From: Pedobacter ginsenosidimutans | GTDB taxonomy: Bacteria > Bacteroidota > Bacteroidia > Sphingobacteriales > Sphingobacteriaceae | Reading direction: 5' to 3' | Assembly: GCF_001442625.1 (NCBI RefSeq) | Contig: NZ_LMZQ01000027.1 | Coordinates: 32,751 to 96,750 of the forward strand | Length of the DNA: 64,000 nt | Shown: positions 27,237-35,983 of the stretch, in pieces | How the letters are laid out: each line of letters begins with the position of its first letter | How positions within the stretch are numbered: the first letter of the stretch is position 1 | Made by a program: the position numbers and the translations under genes | The notes under the pieces: generated by a model | What the model was told of the DNA's origin: nothing | What the model saw: the letters and a program-made list of their open reading frames with translations, nothing else | Database searches by the model: none

Positions 27237-27749
27237 ATGATCAGCACAATTTTAATCCTATTAAACTTATTGGTATCTCCACCAAAAAATGTTTACGATT
27301 TCAGCTTTAAAACCATTGATGGTAAAGAAATTAAACTATCGAAATTTAAAGGCAAAAAAATCTTAATTGTTAACACAGCTTCTAAATGTGGTTTTACCCC
27401 ACAGTATGAAGATTTAGAAAAACTTCAAAAGCAATATGGCAAAAAGGTAGTATTAATTGGTTTCCCTGCGGGTAACTTTGGCGGACAGGAGTTTTCTACC
27501 AATGCAGAGATTAAAGAATTTTGTACAGGAAAATACAATGTGTCGTTTTTGCTTGCCGAGAAAAGCAGTGTTAAAGGTGATGATATCAGTCCATTGTTTA
27601 AGTACTTAACTTCTCAAACCAATACGGAAGAGCAAGGTGATATTAAATGGAACTTTGAGAAATTCTTAATTAATGAAAAAGGAGAATTAGTACACCGTTT
27701 CCGTTCTAAAACAAAACCTACTGACGAAGCGATTGTAAAGAACCTATAA
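27237..27749 (+). CDS. Glutathione peroxidase-family thiol peroxidase
   Basis: Reduces hydrogen and lipid peroxides; in bacteria these enzymes usually take electrons from thioredoxin. The 170-residue protein has the peroxidatic C51 in ASKCGFTPQY, Q84 in FGGQEF and W138 in KWNFEKFL, the three residues of the active site. A hydrophobic N-terminus (ISTILILLNLLVSPP) suggests export or membrane anchoring. The ATG at 27237 is preferred to GTG 27204. It is convergent with the aquaporin gene across a strong hairpin. Confidence 0.93.
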   Translation: MISTILILLNLLVSPPKNVYDFSFKTIDGKEIKLSKFKGKKILIVNTASKCGFTPQYEDLEKLQKQYGKKVVLIGFPAGNFGGQEFSTNAEIKEFCTGKYNVSFLLAEKSSVKGDDISPLFKYLTSQTNTEEQGDIKWNFEKFLINEKGELVHRFRSKTKPTDEAIVKNL

Positions 27750-27759
27750 GAGGCGGGAA

Positions 27760-27814
27760 GGCGGAAGGTTCTAAGGTAGAAGGTTTTTTCCTTCCGGTTC
27801 TTAAACCTTCCGCC
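27760..27814. terminator. Hairpin terminator between gpx and aqpZ
   Basis: Perfect 11-bp arms GGCGGAAGGTT (27760-27770) and AACCTTCCGCC (27804-27814) with an inner GAAGG...CCTTC stem and TTTT following. It lies between the stops of two convergent genes, so it can serve both. Confidence 0.7.
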
Positions 27815-27824
27815 TTTTACCTTA

Positions 27825-28532
27825 TCAGTTTTTCTCCAAAACTGTTTTCCAAACTAAGGCACTAAGCGCTGCGCCAATAATGGGTGCTACAATAAAGAGC
27901 CAAACCTGGCCTAAGGCTTCTCCGCCAACCAAAAGTGCCGGTCCAATACTTCTTGCAGGATTTACTGATACTCCAGTTACCGGAATGCCAACAATATGGA
28001 TTAGCGTTAAACTTAAGCCAATTGCAAGTCCTGCAAAGCCGCCGTTGATATTTTTAGTAGAGGTTGAGCCAAAAATAACCAGTAAGAAAATAAAGGTGAG
28101 TACAATTTCGGCAATAAAGCCAGCATGTAGGCTGTAATGCTGTGGAGATAGTGCTGCAAAACCATTTTGCCCTAATCCATTTGTTGCCAAAGAATATTCT
28201 GGCTTTCCTGAGGCAATTTGCAGTAAAATAAAAGCGCCTGCAATGCCGCCTAATACCTGAGCTACAATGTAATAAGCGGCTTCAGTAATTTTCATCCGGC
28301 CAGCGATTACCATTCCGATTGAAATTGCCGGATTAATGTGACAGCCTGAAATGTGCCCAATAGCATAAGCCATAGCCGTAACTGATAAGCCAAAGGCAAA
28401 AGATATGCCCAATAAGCCAACACCGGTTGTGCCATTTGCGCCAGCTATAACCGCGCTACCACAACCCATTAAAACCAACACGAGTGTGCCTATAAATTCG
28501 GCACTGAATTTAGAAAGTTTACTTGTCTCCAT
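27825..28532 (-). CDS. aqpZ: Aquaporin Z-like water channel
   Basis: Inner-membrane MIP-family channel of 235 residues with six membrane helices and two half-helices. Both signature loops are intact: GCHINPAISIG (NPA at 67-69) and VSVNPARSIGPA. The histidine before the first loop (GHISGCH) and the arginine after the second NPA are the selectivity-filter positions of water-selective AqpZ, so rapid water flux rather than glycerol is likely. The gene is monocistronic. Confidence 0.92.
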   Translation of the reverse strand: METSKLSKFSAEFIGTLVLVLMGCGSAVIAGANGTTGVGLLGISFAFGLSVTAMAYAIGHISGCHINPAISIGMVIAGRMKITEAAYYIVAQVLGGIAGAFILLQIASGKPEYSLATNGLGQNGFAALSPQHYSLHAGFIAEIVLTFIFLLVIFGSTSTKNINGGFAGLAIGLSLTLIHIVGIPVTGVSVNPARSIGPALLVGGEALGQVWLFIVAPIIGAALSALVWKTVLEKN

Positions 28533-28886
28533 ATAATTTATTATTTAAAGTTTAAATATTATATTCGGATGATTATCAATCGAATATAACTAAAAATTTA
28601 GAATATAAAATGGAATAAAATGTTGGTGATTTAGCTGATTGAATTACGAAATTTTAGACAAGAGAAAGGGGCTTAAATCCATAAGCCCCATTTAAACCAA
28701 ACAAACTATTTATGAAGTTTATATAAAACCCATATTTGAATAAAATGTTTTTATGAAAATTAAAATTATTTACAATTTTTGAGGGTAATTATGATTTTGT
28801 TTAGTTAATTGCCATTTATTGCTCGAAATAGGCCCTACTGTAACTAAATTGATAGAAAACGGCAAGCTGTTTTTGACTGTAGGATG
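28533..28886. other. Intergenic region upstream of aqpZ
   Basis: About 350 AT-rich bases. Besides the 28559-28589 inverted repeat it holds a perfect hairpin GGGGCTTA-AATCCA-TAAGCCCC (28668-28689) and, shortly after, a five-codon frame ATG AAG TTT ATA TAA (28711). No larger gene is present. Confidence 0.5.
28559..28589. promoter_or_regulatory. Inverted repeat upstream of aqpZ
   Basis: Perfect 9-bp arms TTATATTCG and CGAATATAA separated by 13 bases, 27-57 nt upstream of the aqpZ start. Position and symmetry suit an operator; no regulator can be named. Confidence 0.4.
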
Positions 28887-29723
28887 TTAAAATAGATTAA
28901 GTTGTTCTGGCTGGTATAGGCTAGGGTCGAAATTGTAAGCTTCGGGTGTGTTTTGAGTGTTGCTTACATAAAATAGCGCTGTTTCCTCATATCTTGAAGC
29001 TACTTTAACAAAAGTATTGCCGGCAACATTTTTAAAAAGATTTTCAACCAGTTCTGGATCGTTATTATCTTTTGATAAGTGGCTCAATAATAGATGACTC
29101 ATGTACGGGGCTTTATGGTTGATGAAAAGCTCAAGTGCCTGTGCGTTACTTAAGTGGCCGCGACCACTTGTAATCCTCCTCTTCAAAAAATAAGGGTATC
29201 GGCCATTTTCCAGCATCTCTGTATCATAGTTAGCTTCTAAGAAAGCGGCATGGCAATTTTTGAAATGGGCAATTAAACGATCGCATACCGAGCCTATATC
29301 TGTAAAAACACCCACTCTTACCTCATTACATTCAACAGTAAAACTATAAGGATCAGCCGCATCGTGAAATTTAGAAAAGGCAGAAATTTTTAAATCGCCA
29401 ATCTGAATGTGTTGTAAATGGTTTAATGAAAAGGTATTGTTTGTATCCAAAACTAACCGACTGCTTTTTAGGGTAGCTGTGCTAATGTAAACCGGGAGTT
29501 TATGTTTTTTAGCAAACACCGCTAGCCCTTTAATGTGGTCGCTATGCTCGTGCGAGATAAAAACGGCTTTTACTTTACTAATTGATAAACCCAAACGGTT
29601 CATCCGTGTTTCAACCTCTTTGCAGGTTAGGCCAATATCAACCAAAATTGCTTCATTATCGTTACCCACATAGTAACAATTGCCATTACTGCCCGAATTG
29701 ATTGATGTAAAATATAGTGCCAT
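28887..29723 (-). CDS. Metallo-beta-lactamase-fold hydrolase, WalJ/YycJ type
   Basis: Cytosolic MBL-fold metal-dependent hydrolase of 278 residues. The metal motif is H58-E-H60-S-D62-H63. The opening YFTSINSGSNGNCYYVG matches the YycJ/WalJ subfamily, whose members act as exonucleases in DNA repair or influence cell-wall signalling; which applies here is not shown. Further metal ligands lie in KFHDAADP and HLLLSHLSKDN. The start ATG at 29723 fits the first beta strand. It is 46 bases downstream of the MarR gene end on the same strand and may be read from it. Confidence 0.9.
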   Translation of the reverse strand: MALYFTSINSGSNGNCYYVGNDNEAILVDIGLTCKEVETRMNRLGLSISKVKAVFISHEHSDHIKGLAVFAKKHKLPVYISTATLKSSRLVLDTNNTFSLNHLQHIQIGDLKISAFSKFHDAADPYSFTVECNEVRVGVFTDIGSVCDRLIAHFKNCHAAFLEANYDTEMLENGRYPYFLKRRITSGRGHLSNAQALELFINHKAPYMSHLLLSHLSKDNNDPELVENLFKNVAGNTFVKVASRYEETALFYVSNTQNTPEAYNFDPSLYQPEQLNLF

Positions 29724-29769
29724 TTTCAGCCTGCAAGATAAGGCTTATTTGGCGAAGGAAAAAGGAAAA

Positions 29770-30213
29770 CTATACTCTTGCTCCGTTGTGCTCTACCAGG
29801 CGCGAAAGGAGGGGTAGAAAAGCCTGGATCAAGTTAATTTCTTCTGAAGAAAAGATTTTTTCCATGGTTTGTGCCAGCCATTCTTCTTTTATTTTTCTGC
29901 TGGCAATAATGTGTTTTTCGCCAAGCTTGGTTAAGCCGATAAAAACCTTTCGTTTGTCCTCTAGGCTTGGAAAGCGTTCCACGCATTTGGCATCGAACAA
30001 GCGGTTGATGATCTGCGAAATAGCTTGTTTTGATACTCTTTCCATGTCTGCCAGCTCTGTAGATAACATTTTACCATGTTGTTCGAGCAGCGACATCGTT
30101 AACAGTTCGGCGTTGCTAAAGTCTGAACTTACGTTCTGTTTGCGTAGCTGTCTGGTTAAGCGGGTAACGGTGCTTCTTAGTTTTGCGGCAATATCTTGTG
30201 TTTGAGTAGGCAT
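29770..30213 (-). CDS. MarR-family transcriptional regulator
   Basis: Winged-helix repressor of 147 residues. The DNA-binding part is AELLTMSLLEQHGKMLSTEL, then VSKQAISQIINRLFDAKCVERF and the wing EDKRKVFIGLTKLGE. N- and C-terminal helices form the dimer. It is divergent from an MFS exporter gene, the classic arrangement in which the repressor controls itself and an efflux pump until an effector binds. Two near-identical 15-bp sites, one at each promoter, fit this (30221-30235 and 30359-30373). Confidence 0.92.
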   Translation of the reverse strand: MPTQTQDIAAKLRSTVTRLTRQLRKQNVSSDFSNAELLTMSLLEQHGKMLSTELADMERVSKQAISQIINRLFDAKCVERFPSLEDKRKVFIGLTKLGEKHIIASRKIKEEWLAQTMEKIFSSEEINLIQAFLPLLSRLVEHNGARV

Positions 30214-30220
30214 CTTAATG

Positions 30221-30242
30221 GTAAATAAACTTTACAAATATA
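30221..30242 (-). promoter_or_regulatory. marR promoter -7 element with operator
   Basis: On the minus strand TATATTTG (30242-30235) is a TAnnTTTG element; its final G begins GTAAAGTTTATTTAC (30235-30221), which matches the exporter-side site at 13 of 15 positions. It ends 8 nt before the MarR ATG. Confidence 0.65.
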
Positions 30243-30330
30243 AGCTTTTAATTTTATAGATAAACTAACACGGAACTCTGTTTTGCTTGAATTGTGATCC
30301 TGTGATGATAAAACTTTCTGTTTTTGGCTT

Positions 30331-30373
30331 TTTGATTTGGGTTTAGTTTTGTACTTTTGTAAAGTTACTTTAC
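30331..30373 (+). promoter_or_regulatory. MFS exporter promoter with palindromic operator
   Basis: TTTG at 30331 and TACTTTTG at 30352-30359, spaced 17 bases, fit a Bacteroidota promoter. The last G begins GTAAAGTTACTTTAC (30359-30373), a perfect 7-1-7 palindrome covering the expected start point, 11 nt from the exporter ATG. A bound MarR dimer would block transcription. Confidence 0.7.
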
Positions 30374-30383
30374 TATTTTAAAC

Positions 30384-31613
30384 ATGAGTATTTTTCGTTC
30401 GCTAAGGCACTACAATTACAGGTTATTTTTTACAGGTCAGGCTATTTCATTAATCGGTACATGGATGCAGCGTGTAGCCATCAGCTGGTTGGTATATCGT
30501 TTAACAGGATCGGCTTTTTTGCTGGGATTGATTACTTTTTTGAGTTTAATCCCTTCACTGGTGCTGGCGCCGTATGCTGGGAGCTACGTAGATAGGCATA
30601 ACAAGTATAAGATATTGGTGATTACCCAGGTAATCCTGATGCTACAGGCTGGTGCCCTGGCCTTGATGATCTGGTTTAAAGTGTACGATATGTTCTGGAT
30701 TGCAGCGCTTTCGCTGGTTCAGGGCTTGGTAAATGCTTTTGATGTTACTGCCCGTCAATCGTTAATGGTAAATTTAATTGATGATAAAGAAGATTTACCA
30801 AATGCGATTGCGCTCAATTCTTCCATGTTTAATGCAGCCAGGTTAATCGGCCCTGCGTTGGCAGGGGTAATTTTAAGTACTTTGGGTGAAGATATCTGTT
30901 TCCTGATCAATTTTGTGAGCTTTATTGCGGTATTGGGTTGTATGGTAATGATGAAGCTTAAACTCACCGCACATCAAAAATCGAAGGAAAATATCTGGAT
31001 CGACCTGAAAAAAGGTTACGATTACCTTAAATCATCGCCAGATTTGGCCTCTATGGTATTGATGATGGCTGCATCGAGTTTATTGGTAATCCCTTTCACT
31101 ACTTTATTGCCTGTTTTTGCCAAAGATATTTTTAATGGAAATGCCACTACATTTGGCTGGTTTGAAAGTGCAGCAGGATTTGGTGCATTCTTCGGCGCCA
31201 TTTATATGGCTACATTAAAAGTGAAGCAAAACCTGCAGAAAATTGTAATGATGTCTGGTATTTTGCTGGCCATTTCGGTTGTAGCGCTGGCTATATCACC
31301 ATCGCTTGTTCTGGCTTTAATCTGTACTGGTTTAGCTGCTTTGGGTTTGATGGCTCAAACCTCATCGATCAATACTTATCTGCAGACTCATGCCGATGAT
31401 GCAATGAGGGGAAGGACTTTAAGTTACTATATTATGGCTTATCAGGGAGTATTGCCAATCGGCAGTTTATTGATGGGGTATTTGGCGCATCTTTTTGGTA
31501 CCCAAACTGTAGTTGCTTTTGAAGGTGTTGCGGGTTTGTTGATTGTGGCTGCGTTTGTGTACAATGAAAAGCACAGGAATCAATTGAACAGTAGTGCAAT
31601 GTCGTTAAATTAG
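30384..31613 (+). CDS. MFS exporter, EntS/MFS_3 type
   Basis: Major facilitator transporter of 409 residues with about twelve membrane helices. The opening FRSLRHYNYRLFFTGQAISLIGTW and the loop YVDRHNKYKIL (motif A region) are typical of the MFS_3 branch, which includes the enterobactin exporter EntS and many multidrug exporters. The substrate is unknown. Control by the divergent MarR regulator and the promoter operator suggests export of a toxic or signalling small molecule. Confidence 0.92.
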   Translation: MSIFRSLRHYNYRLFFTGQAISLIGTWMQRVAISWLVYRLTGSAFLLGLITFLSLIPSLVLAPYAGSYVDRHNKYKILVITQVILMLQAGALALMIWFKVYDMFWIAALSLVQGLVNAFDVTARQSLMVNLIDDKEDLPNAIALNSSMFNAARLIGPALAGVILSTLGEDICFLINFVSFIAVLGCMVMMKLKLTAHQKSKENIWIDLKKGYDYLKSSPDLASMVLMMAASSLLVIPFTTLLPVFAKDIFNGNATTFGWFESAAGFGAFFGAIYMATLKVKQNLQKIVMMSGILLAISVVALAISPSLVLALICTGLAALGLMAQTSSINTYLQTHADDAMRGRTLSYYIMAYQGVLPIGSLLMGYLAHLFGTQTVVAFEGVAGLLIVAAFVYNEKHRNQLNSSAMSLN

Positions 31614-31633
31614 TATTTTCTTTGAAATTTTCT

Positions 31634-31738
31634 CCAGTCGTGACATCATCTCGACTGAAACGCAGTGGAATGGAGAGATCTGTCGAGGCAGATTTCTCGA
31701 CTTCGTTGCACTCCGCTCGAAATGACGGTAGCTTTAGG
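31634..31738. repeat. Dispersed palindromic repeat
   Basis: CAGTCGTGACATCATCTCGACTG at the left and CCGCTCGAAATGACGG at the right form part of a long imperfect palindrome (inner CTGTCGAGGCAGATTTCTCGAC). It belongs to the same loose class as the copies at 4124, 37182, 45348 and 63260. Confidence 0.5.
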
Positions 31739-31822
31739 GAAGTTAGATACAAAACCCACTCTGTCATCAATGTTGATTTTTAGAGGATTAACATGAAGAT
31801 TGCTATGGTAAAACTCCAACCG

Positions 31823-32839
31823 CTACCCATGCACGATCAACTTACAATCCACCATTATTTTCTGGTAATTATGAATATCAATTTCTTTGTTGATCAATTG
31901 TATCAATAGTTTAATCGCGTTTTCACCTACTGATTCGGGGTTTTCTTCGATAGAGGCAATGGGGGGTGAATCGAGATAAGCGATGAAAGAGGTATTCCCG
32001 AATCCTATGCACTCAATTTCGTTAAAGTTAGGGTGGTTTATCGATTTCAGGTATTTTATCGCATCGAACAAAATAGTTTCTTTAAAAGCCACAAGCGCAG
32101 TAGGTATATTTTCTGGGTTGGCAAATAAATTCTTAATTGCCGAGATGGTACTTTCTTTATCAAAATTGGTATAAGCAACCAATTCTGATGAAAAAGGTAC
32201 TTGATTATCATTTAAAGCATTGATATAGCCATTAAATCGATCGTGCGTAAAATTGATCATTTTTGGACCACCTAAATAAGCAATCTTTTTATGTCCCTTG
32301 TTTATTAAAAATTTTGTAGCCTGATAACAGCCATGAAAAGTATTGCCCAAAACTTTATGGCAGCTTAAGTTAAAACTAGGGTTTCGGGCATAATACACCA
32401 CCGGAATGCCCATGTTTTCGAACTGGTCTAAATGAGCAAAATCTTGTGTGTGTTTCGAAATAGCAACAATTAAGCCATCCACCCGGCTCCGCAACAACAT
32501 ATTTGCAGATTGGATTTCTTTTTTCAGATCATCGTGAGATTGGCTGATGATCACATTATATCCATTTTGTGTGGCAAATTGCTCTACACCATAAATACTT
32601 CTGGTAAAAAAGTGATCTAAAAGATTGGGTAGGATAATACCAATAATGTGCGATTTCCTTTCCTTTAAATTAATAGCTGATTTATTGGGTGTAAAATGCA
32701 GATCGCGGGCCATTTCCTGAACACGTTGTTTCGTGTACTCGTTTATGGTTGGGTAGTTATTAAGGGCTTTTGATACTGTTGATACTGACATCTTTAACTT
32801 TTCAGCCAAGAATTTTAGTGTAACAGGGGTGTTATTCAT
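31823..32839 (-). CDS. LacI-family regulator of the hexuronate operon
   Basis: Transcription factor of 338 residues. The N-terminal helix-turn-helix and hinge helix read TLKFLAEKLKMSVSTVSKALNNYPTI, followed by the periplasmic-binding-protein-like effector domain (IGIILPNLLDHFFTRSIYGVEQ and onward). The ATG at 32839 is chosen because the family begins just before the HTH; the longer frame adds 14 unlikely residues. It is divergent from the beta-glucuronidase/uxuB/uxuA genes. A perfect palindrome with central CG lies 46 nt upstream, so autoregulation and control of the operon by a uronate or its metabolite are likely. Confidence 0.92.
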   Translation of the reverse strand: MNNTPVTLKFLAEKLKMSVSTVSKALNNYPTINEYTKQRVQEMARDLHFTPNKSAINLKERKSHIIGIILPNLLDHFFTRSIYGVEQFATQNGYNVIISQSHDDLKKEIQSANMLLRSRVDGLIVAISKHTQDFAHLDQFENMGIPVVYYARNPSFNLSCHKVLGNTFHGCYQATKFLINKGHKKIAYLGGPKMINFTHDRFNGYINALNDNQVPFSSELVAYTNFDKESTISAIKNLFANPENIPTALVAFKETILFDAIKYLKSINHPNFNEIECIGFGNTSFIAYLDSPPIASIEENPESVGENAIKLLIQLINKEIDIHNYQKIMVDCKLIVHG

Positions 32840-32884
32840 TATCTTTTCCAATCTCCATGCATAGTTAAGAAAAAAACGCAATTA

Positions 32885-32900
32885 TTTCAAACGTTTGAAA
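32885..32900. promoter_or_regulatory. LacI-type operator
   Basis: TTTCAAACGTTTGAAA, a perfect 16-bp palindrome with the central CG usual for LacI-family operators, 46 nt upstream of the regulator start. A second TTTCAA half-site at 32906-32911 pairs with its right half across 5 bases. Confidence 0.8.
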
Positions 32901-33134
32901 TGTAGTTTCAATGGATTTTATTACGTTTTGGCCTATTTTAAAACATTTAATTTTTTAAGCTTTTCTAAATTCGTAATTACTAGCACAAACTACCCAAATA
33001 AACAACATGAAATCATTACCTGCTGCCAGTAAATGCTGTCAAAAAAATAACTTATGCTTTTCGGGAAAATCCCTCGTTATTATTGAAAAACTAAATTTTG
33101 CTCAAATTTAGGAGGGTGGTGGAAACACCGTCTG

Positions 33135-33172
33135 TTAATTAATTGTTAGTTTTGAAACGATCAATTAATTAA
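33135..33172. promoter_or_regulatory. Inverted repeat with -7 element and candidate LacI site upstream of the glucuronidase
   Basis: Perfect 11-bp arms TTAATTAATTG and CAATTAATTAA enclose TAGTTTTG (33147-33154, a TAnnTTTG match) overlapped by TTGAAACGATCAA (33152-33164), a weaker form of the LacI-type palindrome. It lies 17-54 nt upstream of the glucuronidase ATG. Confidence 0.5.
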
Positions 33173-33188
33173 TATTAAAACTTAAGTT

Positions 33189-35018
33189 ATGCTAAAAACA
33201 ACCTATAGCGTATTTTTAATCTGCTTTTCGCTCCTTTCATCAATCAGTTACGGTCAGGTTACCGCTATACAAAACATTCAGGGCCGGAAAATCCAGAGCC
33301 TTAACGGTAAATGGAATTATATTGTTGATCCTTACGAAAACGGTTATTACGATTATCGTCACGATCCATTCGATCAGTCGAAAACCGGAACCGGAGGTTA
33401 TTACGATGATAAAACTCAGAAGGATAAGTCGGAACTGATTGAATATGATTTCGATCATTCACCTCAAATGAATGTTCCTGGCGATTGGAACTCGCAGTCA
33501 GAAAAATTAGAACTTTACGAAGGCAATATTTGGCTGCGCAAAAAGTTTGATGCAAAACCAGAAAAGGGGAAAAAATACTTTGTTTATTTCGGTGCGGTAA
33601 ATTATGAGGCCCATGTTTACCTCAACGGTAAAAAACTGGGTGTACATAAAGGTGGTTTTACACCCTTTCAGTTCGATGTAACCAACAACTTAAAAGTTGG
33701 CGAAAACTCTATTGTGCTTAAAGTTGATAATATCCGCAAACAGGATGAAATTCCAACTGTAAATACCGATTGGTGGAACTATGGAGGCATTACACGCGAT
33801 GTTTACTTAGCCGAATTTCCTGAGCATTTTATCAGCGACTATAAGCTGCAGCTTATTAAGGGAAGCAATAACTTATTAAATTTTTCGGTAAAACTTGCTG
33901 ATGCAACCGCTGGACAGGAAATTACGCTTTCTATCCCAGAGCTGAAGCTGGAAAAGAAATACAAAACAGATAGCGAAGGTAAAATTGTAGATGAATTTAC
34001 CTGGAACAACTTAAGTTTATGGTCGCCGGAAACACCAAAATTATATGCGGTAAATATTAAAACCGATAAAGAAAATATCAACGATAAAATTGGTTTCAGA
34101 ACCATCCAGGTTGATGGTGATAGCATTCTGTTAAACGGTAAATCTGTTTTTTTAAGAGGAATCTCACTACATGACGAAAACCCGCTTATAGCTGGTCGTT
34201 TACGCTCAGAAGGCGACATGCGTATGATGTTGCAATGGGCAAAAGATATGAACTGTAACTACGTTCGCCTGGCACATTACCCGCATAACGAAGAAATGAT
34301 TCGCCTTGCGGATGAAATGGGACTATTGGTTTGGGCTGAAGTTCCTGTTTATTGGACCATCAGCTGGACAAACCCGGCAACCTATGCCAATGCAAAAAAG
34401 CAATTGACTGATTTAATTGTGCGCGATAAAAACAGGGCAAGTGTAATTGTTTGGTCTATTGGTAACGAAACTCCGTTAAGCGATGCCCGTTTGAGTTTTA
34501 TGAGCAATTTGGCAGAGACTGCCCGCTCGTTAGATGATACCCGTTTAGTAGCTGCTGCTTTAGAAGTACACCGCGAAGGAAATAACATCATTTTAAACGA
34601 TCCCCTGGGCGAAAAAATTGATCTGGTAAGTTTTAATGAATATGCAGGCTGGTACTGGGGAGGTAATCCATCCGAAATTACCAAATACAATTTCGATATT
34701 AAATATAAAAAACCTGTGGTAATTACTGAGTTTGGTGGCGATGCTTTGGGCGGTTTTCACGCTGATGAAAATACGCGTTGGAGCGAAGAATACCAAGAGG
34801 CATTGTACAAAAATCAGATCGCCTTGTTAAGCAAAATTGGCGCTTTAAGAGGCATGACACCATGGATTTTAACTGATTTCAGATCTCCAAGAAGGCAGCA
34901 TCCTATTTATCAGAATTTCTGGAACCGTAAAGGCTTGATCAGCGAAACAGGTAAGAAAAAGAAAGCCTTCTTCGTGCTGAAAGATTTTTACGACCAGATG
35001 CAGGTCAAATACAAATAA
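33189..35018 (+). CDS. GH2 beta-glucuronidase
   Basis: Exported glycoside hydrolase of 609 residues (signal peptide ends near SISYGQ). Sugar-binding and immunoglobulin-like domains (about 25-300) precede the TIM barrel. The acid/base is E427 in WSIGNET and the nucleophile E514 in VITEFGG. Near the C-terminus N579-R-K581 in FWNRKGLI matches the NxK signature by which beta-glucuronidases, unlike beta-galactosidases, recognise the uronate carboxylate. Together with uxuB and uxuA downstream this makes release of glucuronic acid the most likely role. It starts the operon. Confidence 0.9.
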   Translation: MLKTTYSVFLICFSLLSSISYGQVTAIQNIQGRKIQSLNGKWNYIVDPYENGYYDYRHDPFDQSKTGTGGYYDDKTQKDKSELIEYDFDHSPQMNVPGDWNSQSEKLELYEGNIWLRKKFDAKPEKGKKYFVYFGAVNYEAHVYLNGKKLGVHKGGFTPFQFDVTNNLKVGENSIVLKVDNIRKQDEIPTVNTDWWNYGGITRDVYLAEFPEHFISDYKLQLIKGSNNLLNFSVKLADATAGQEITLSIPELKLEKKYKTDSEGKIVDEFTWNNLSLWSPETPKLYAVNIKTDKENINDKIGFRTIQVDGDSILLNGKSVFLRGISLHDENPLIAGRLRSEGDMRMMLQWAKDMNCNYVRLAHYPHNEEMIRLADEMGLLVWAEVPVYWTISWTNPATYANAKKQLTDLIVRDKNRASVIVWSIGNETPLSDARLSFMSNLAETARSLDDTRLVAAALEVHREGNNIILNDPLGEKIDLVSFNEYAGWYWGGNPSEITKYNFDIKYKKPVVITEFGGDALGGFHADENTRWSEEYQEALYKNQIALLSKIGALRGMTPWILTDFRSPRRQHPIYQNFWNRKGLISETGKKKKAFFVLKDFYDQMQVKYK

Positions 35019-35107
35019 AATATGAACAGCTTGCAGAAACTTGTTTTGCTTCTAAAATAATGCTTTCGATGGGCGCTGTTAAATAAACTTAAAAAAGAAC
35101 TAAACAA

Positions 35108-35932
35108 ATGGTAAAAGAAGTAGAAAGCCTGTTTTCACTGAAAAACAAGGTTGTAGTAGTTACAGGTGCTACAGGTGTTTTGGGCGAGGCTTTTGTAAAT
35201 GGATTATGTGCAGCTGGTGCTGTAATCGTTGTTATAGGAAGAAATGAAGACGCTGCAAAGCAAAGGGTTGCTGATGTAACCAACGTAGGAGGAAAAGCTA
35301 TTTATATTATTGCCGATGTATTGGATGAGCAGAATCTGCTCAATGCGAATGAAATCATTATCAAAGAATTTGGCCGCATAGATGCACTGGTAAACGCAGC
35401 AGGCGGAAATGTGGCGGAAGCCGTTATTCAGCCTGGAAGTGATATTTTTGATCTTAATATTCCAGCCCTAAAACAAGCATTTGACCTCAACTTATTTGGA
35501 ACTATTTTGCCTACACAGATTTTCGGTAAAGAAATTGCAAAAAATGGAGGTAGTATTGTGAATATTTCATCAGTTTCTGCTAACCAGGCCATTACACGCG
35601 TACTGGGTTACTCATTGGCCAAAACATCTATAGATTGTTATACCAAATGGATGTCTGTAGAGCTGGCAAACCGCTATCAGGATAAAATCAGGATCAATTC
35701 AATTGTTCCAGGCTTTTTTATCACTAACCAAAACAGGGCTTTGCTCACCAATGCAGATGGTAGTTTAACCGCAAGGGGACAGGCCATTATCTATAAAACA
35801 CCATTTAAACGTTTCGGTGCTCCCGAAGAGCTAATTGGTGCTTTGGTGTATTTGCTAAGCGATGCCTCTAAATTTGTAAACGGTGCAAATATTAAAGTAG
35901 ATGGTGGATTTACTGCATTCTCTGGAGTTTAA
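35108..35932 (+). CDS. uxuB: D-mannonate oxidoreductase (fructuronate reductase), SDR type
   Basis: Short-chain dehydrogenase of 274 residues that would reduce D-fructuronate to D-mannonate with NAD(P)H. The dinucleotide motif is TGATGVLG (19-26), then NAAGGN, the catalytic serine in NISSVSA and the YSLAK tyrosine/lysine pair. The stretch PGSDIFDLNIPALKQAFDLNLFGT is typical of the Bacillus UxuB/YjmF SDR, unrelated to the E. coli UxuB polyol dehydrogenase. It lies 89 bases after the glucuronidase and 51 before uxuA, which supports the assignment. Confidence 0.85.
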   Translation: MVKEVESLFSLKNKVVVVTGATGVLGEAFVNGLCAAGAVIVVIGRNEDAAKQRVADVTNVGGKAIYIIADVLDEQNLLNANEIIIKEFGRIDALVNAAGGNVAEAVIQPGSDIFDLNIPALKQAFDLNLFGTILPTQIFGKEIAKNGGSIVNISSVSANQAITRVLGYSLAKTSIDCYTKWMSVELANRYQDKIRINSIVPGFFITNQNRALLTNADGSLTARGQAIIYKTPFKRFGAPEELIGALVYLLSDASKFVNGANIKVDGGFTAFSGV

Positions 35933-35983
35933 AATTAAAATATTAAGCTGTTTAATCATTAAAACTGTATTATCCTTTACAAA

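Noticed and set aside
33007..33111. 34-codon frame (MKSLPAASKCCQKNN) between the LacI gene and the glucuronidase gene
   Set aside because: No recognisable family and no clear ribosome site; could be chance in AT-rich DNA.
33189..35018. Beta-galactosidase assignment for the GH2 enzyme
   Set aside because: The NRK signature near the C-terminus and the uxuB/uxuA neighbours favour beta-glucuronidase.
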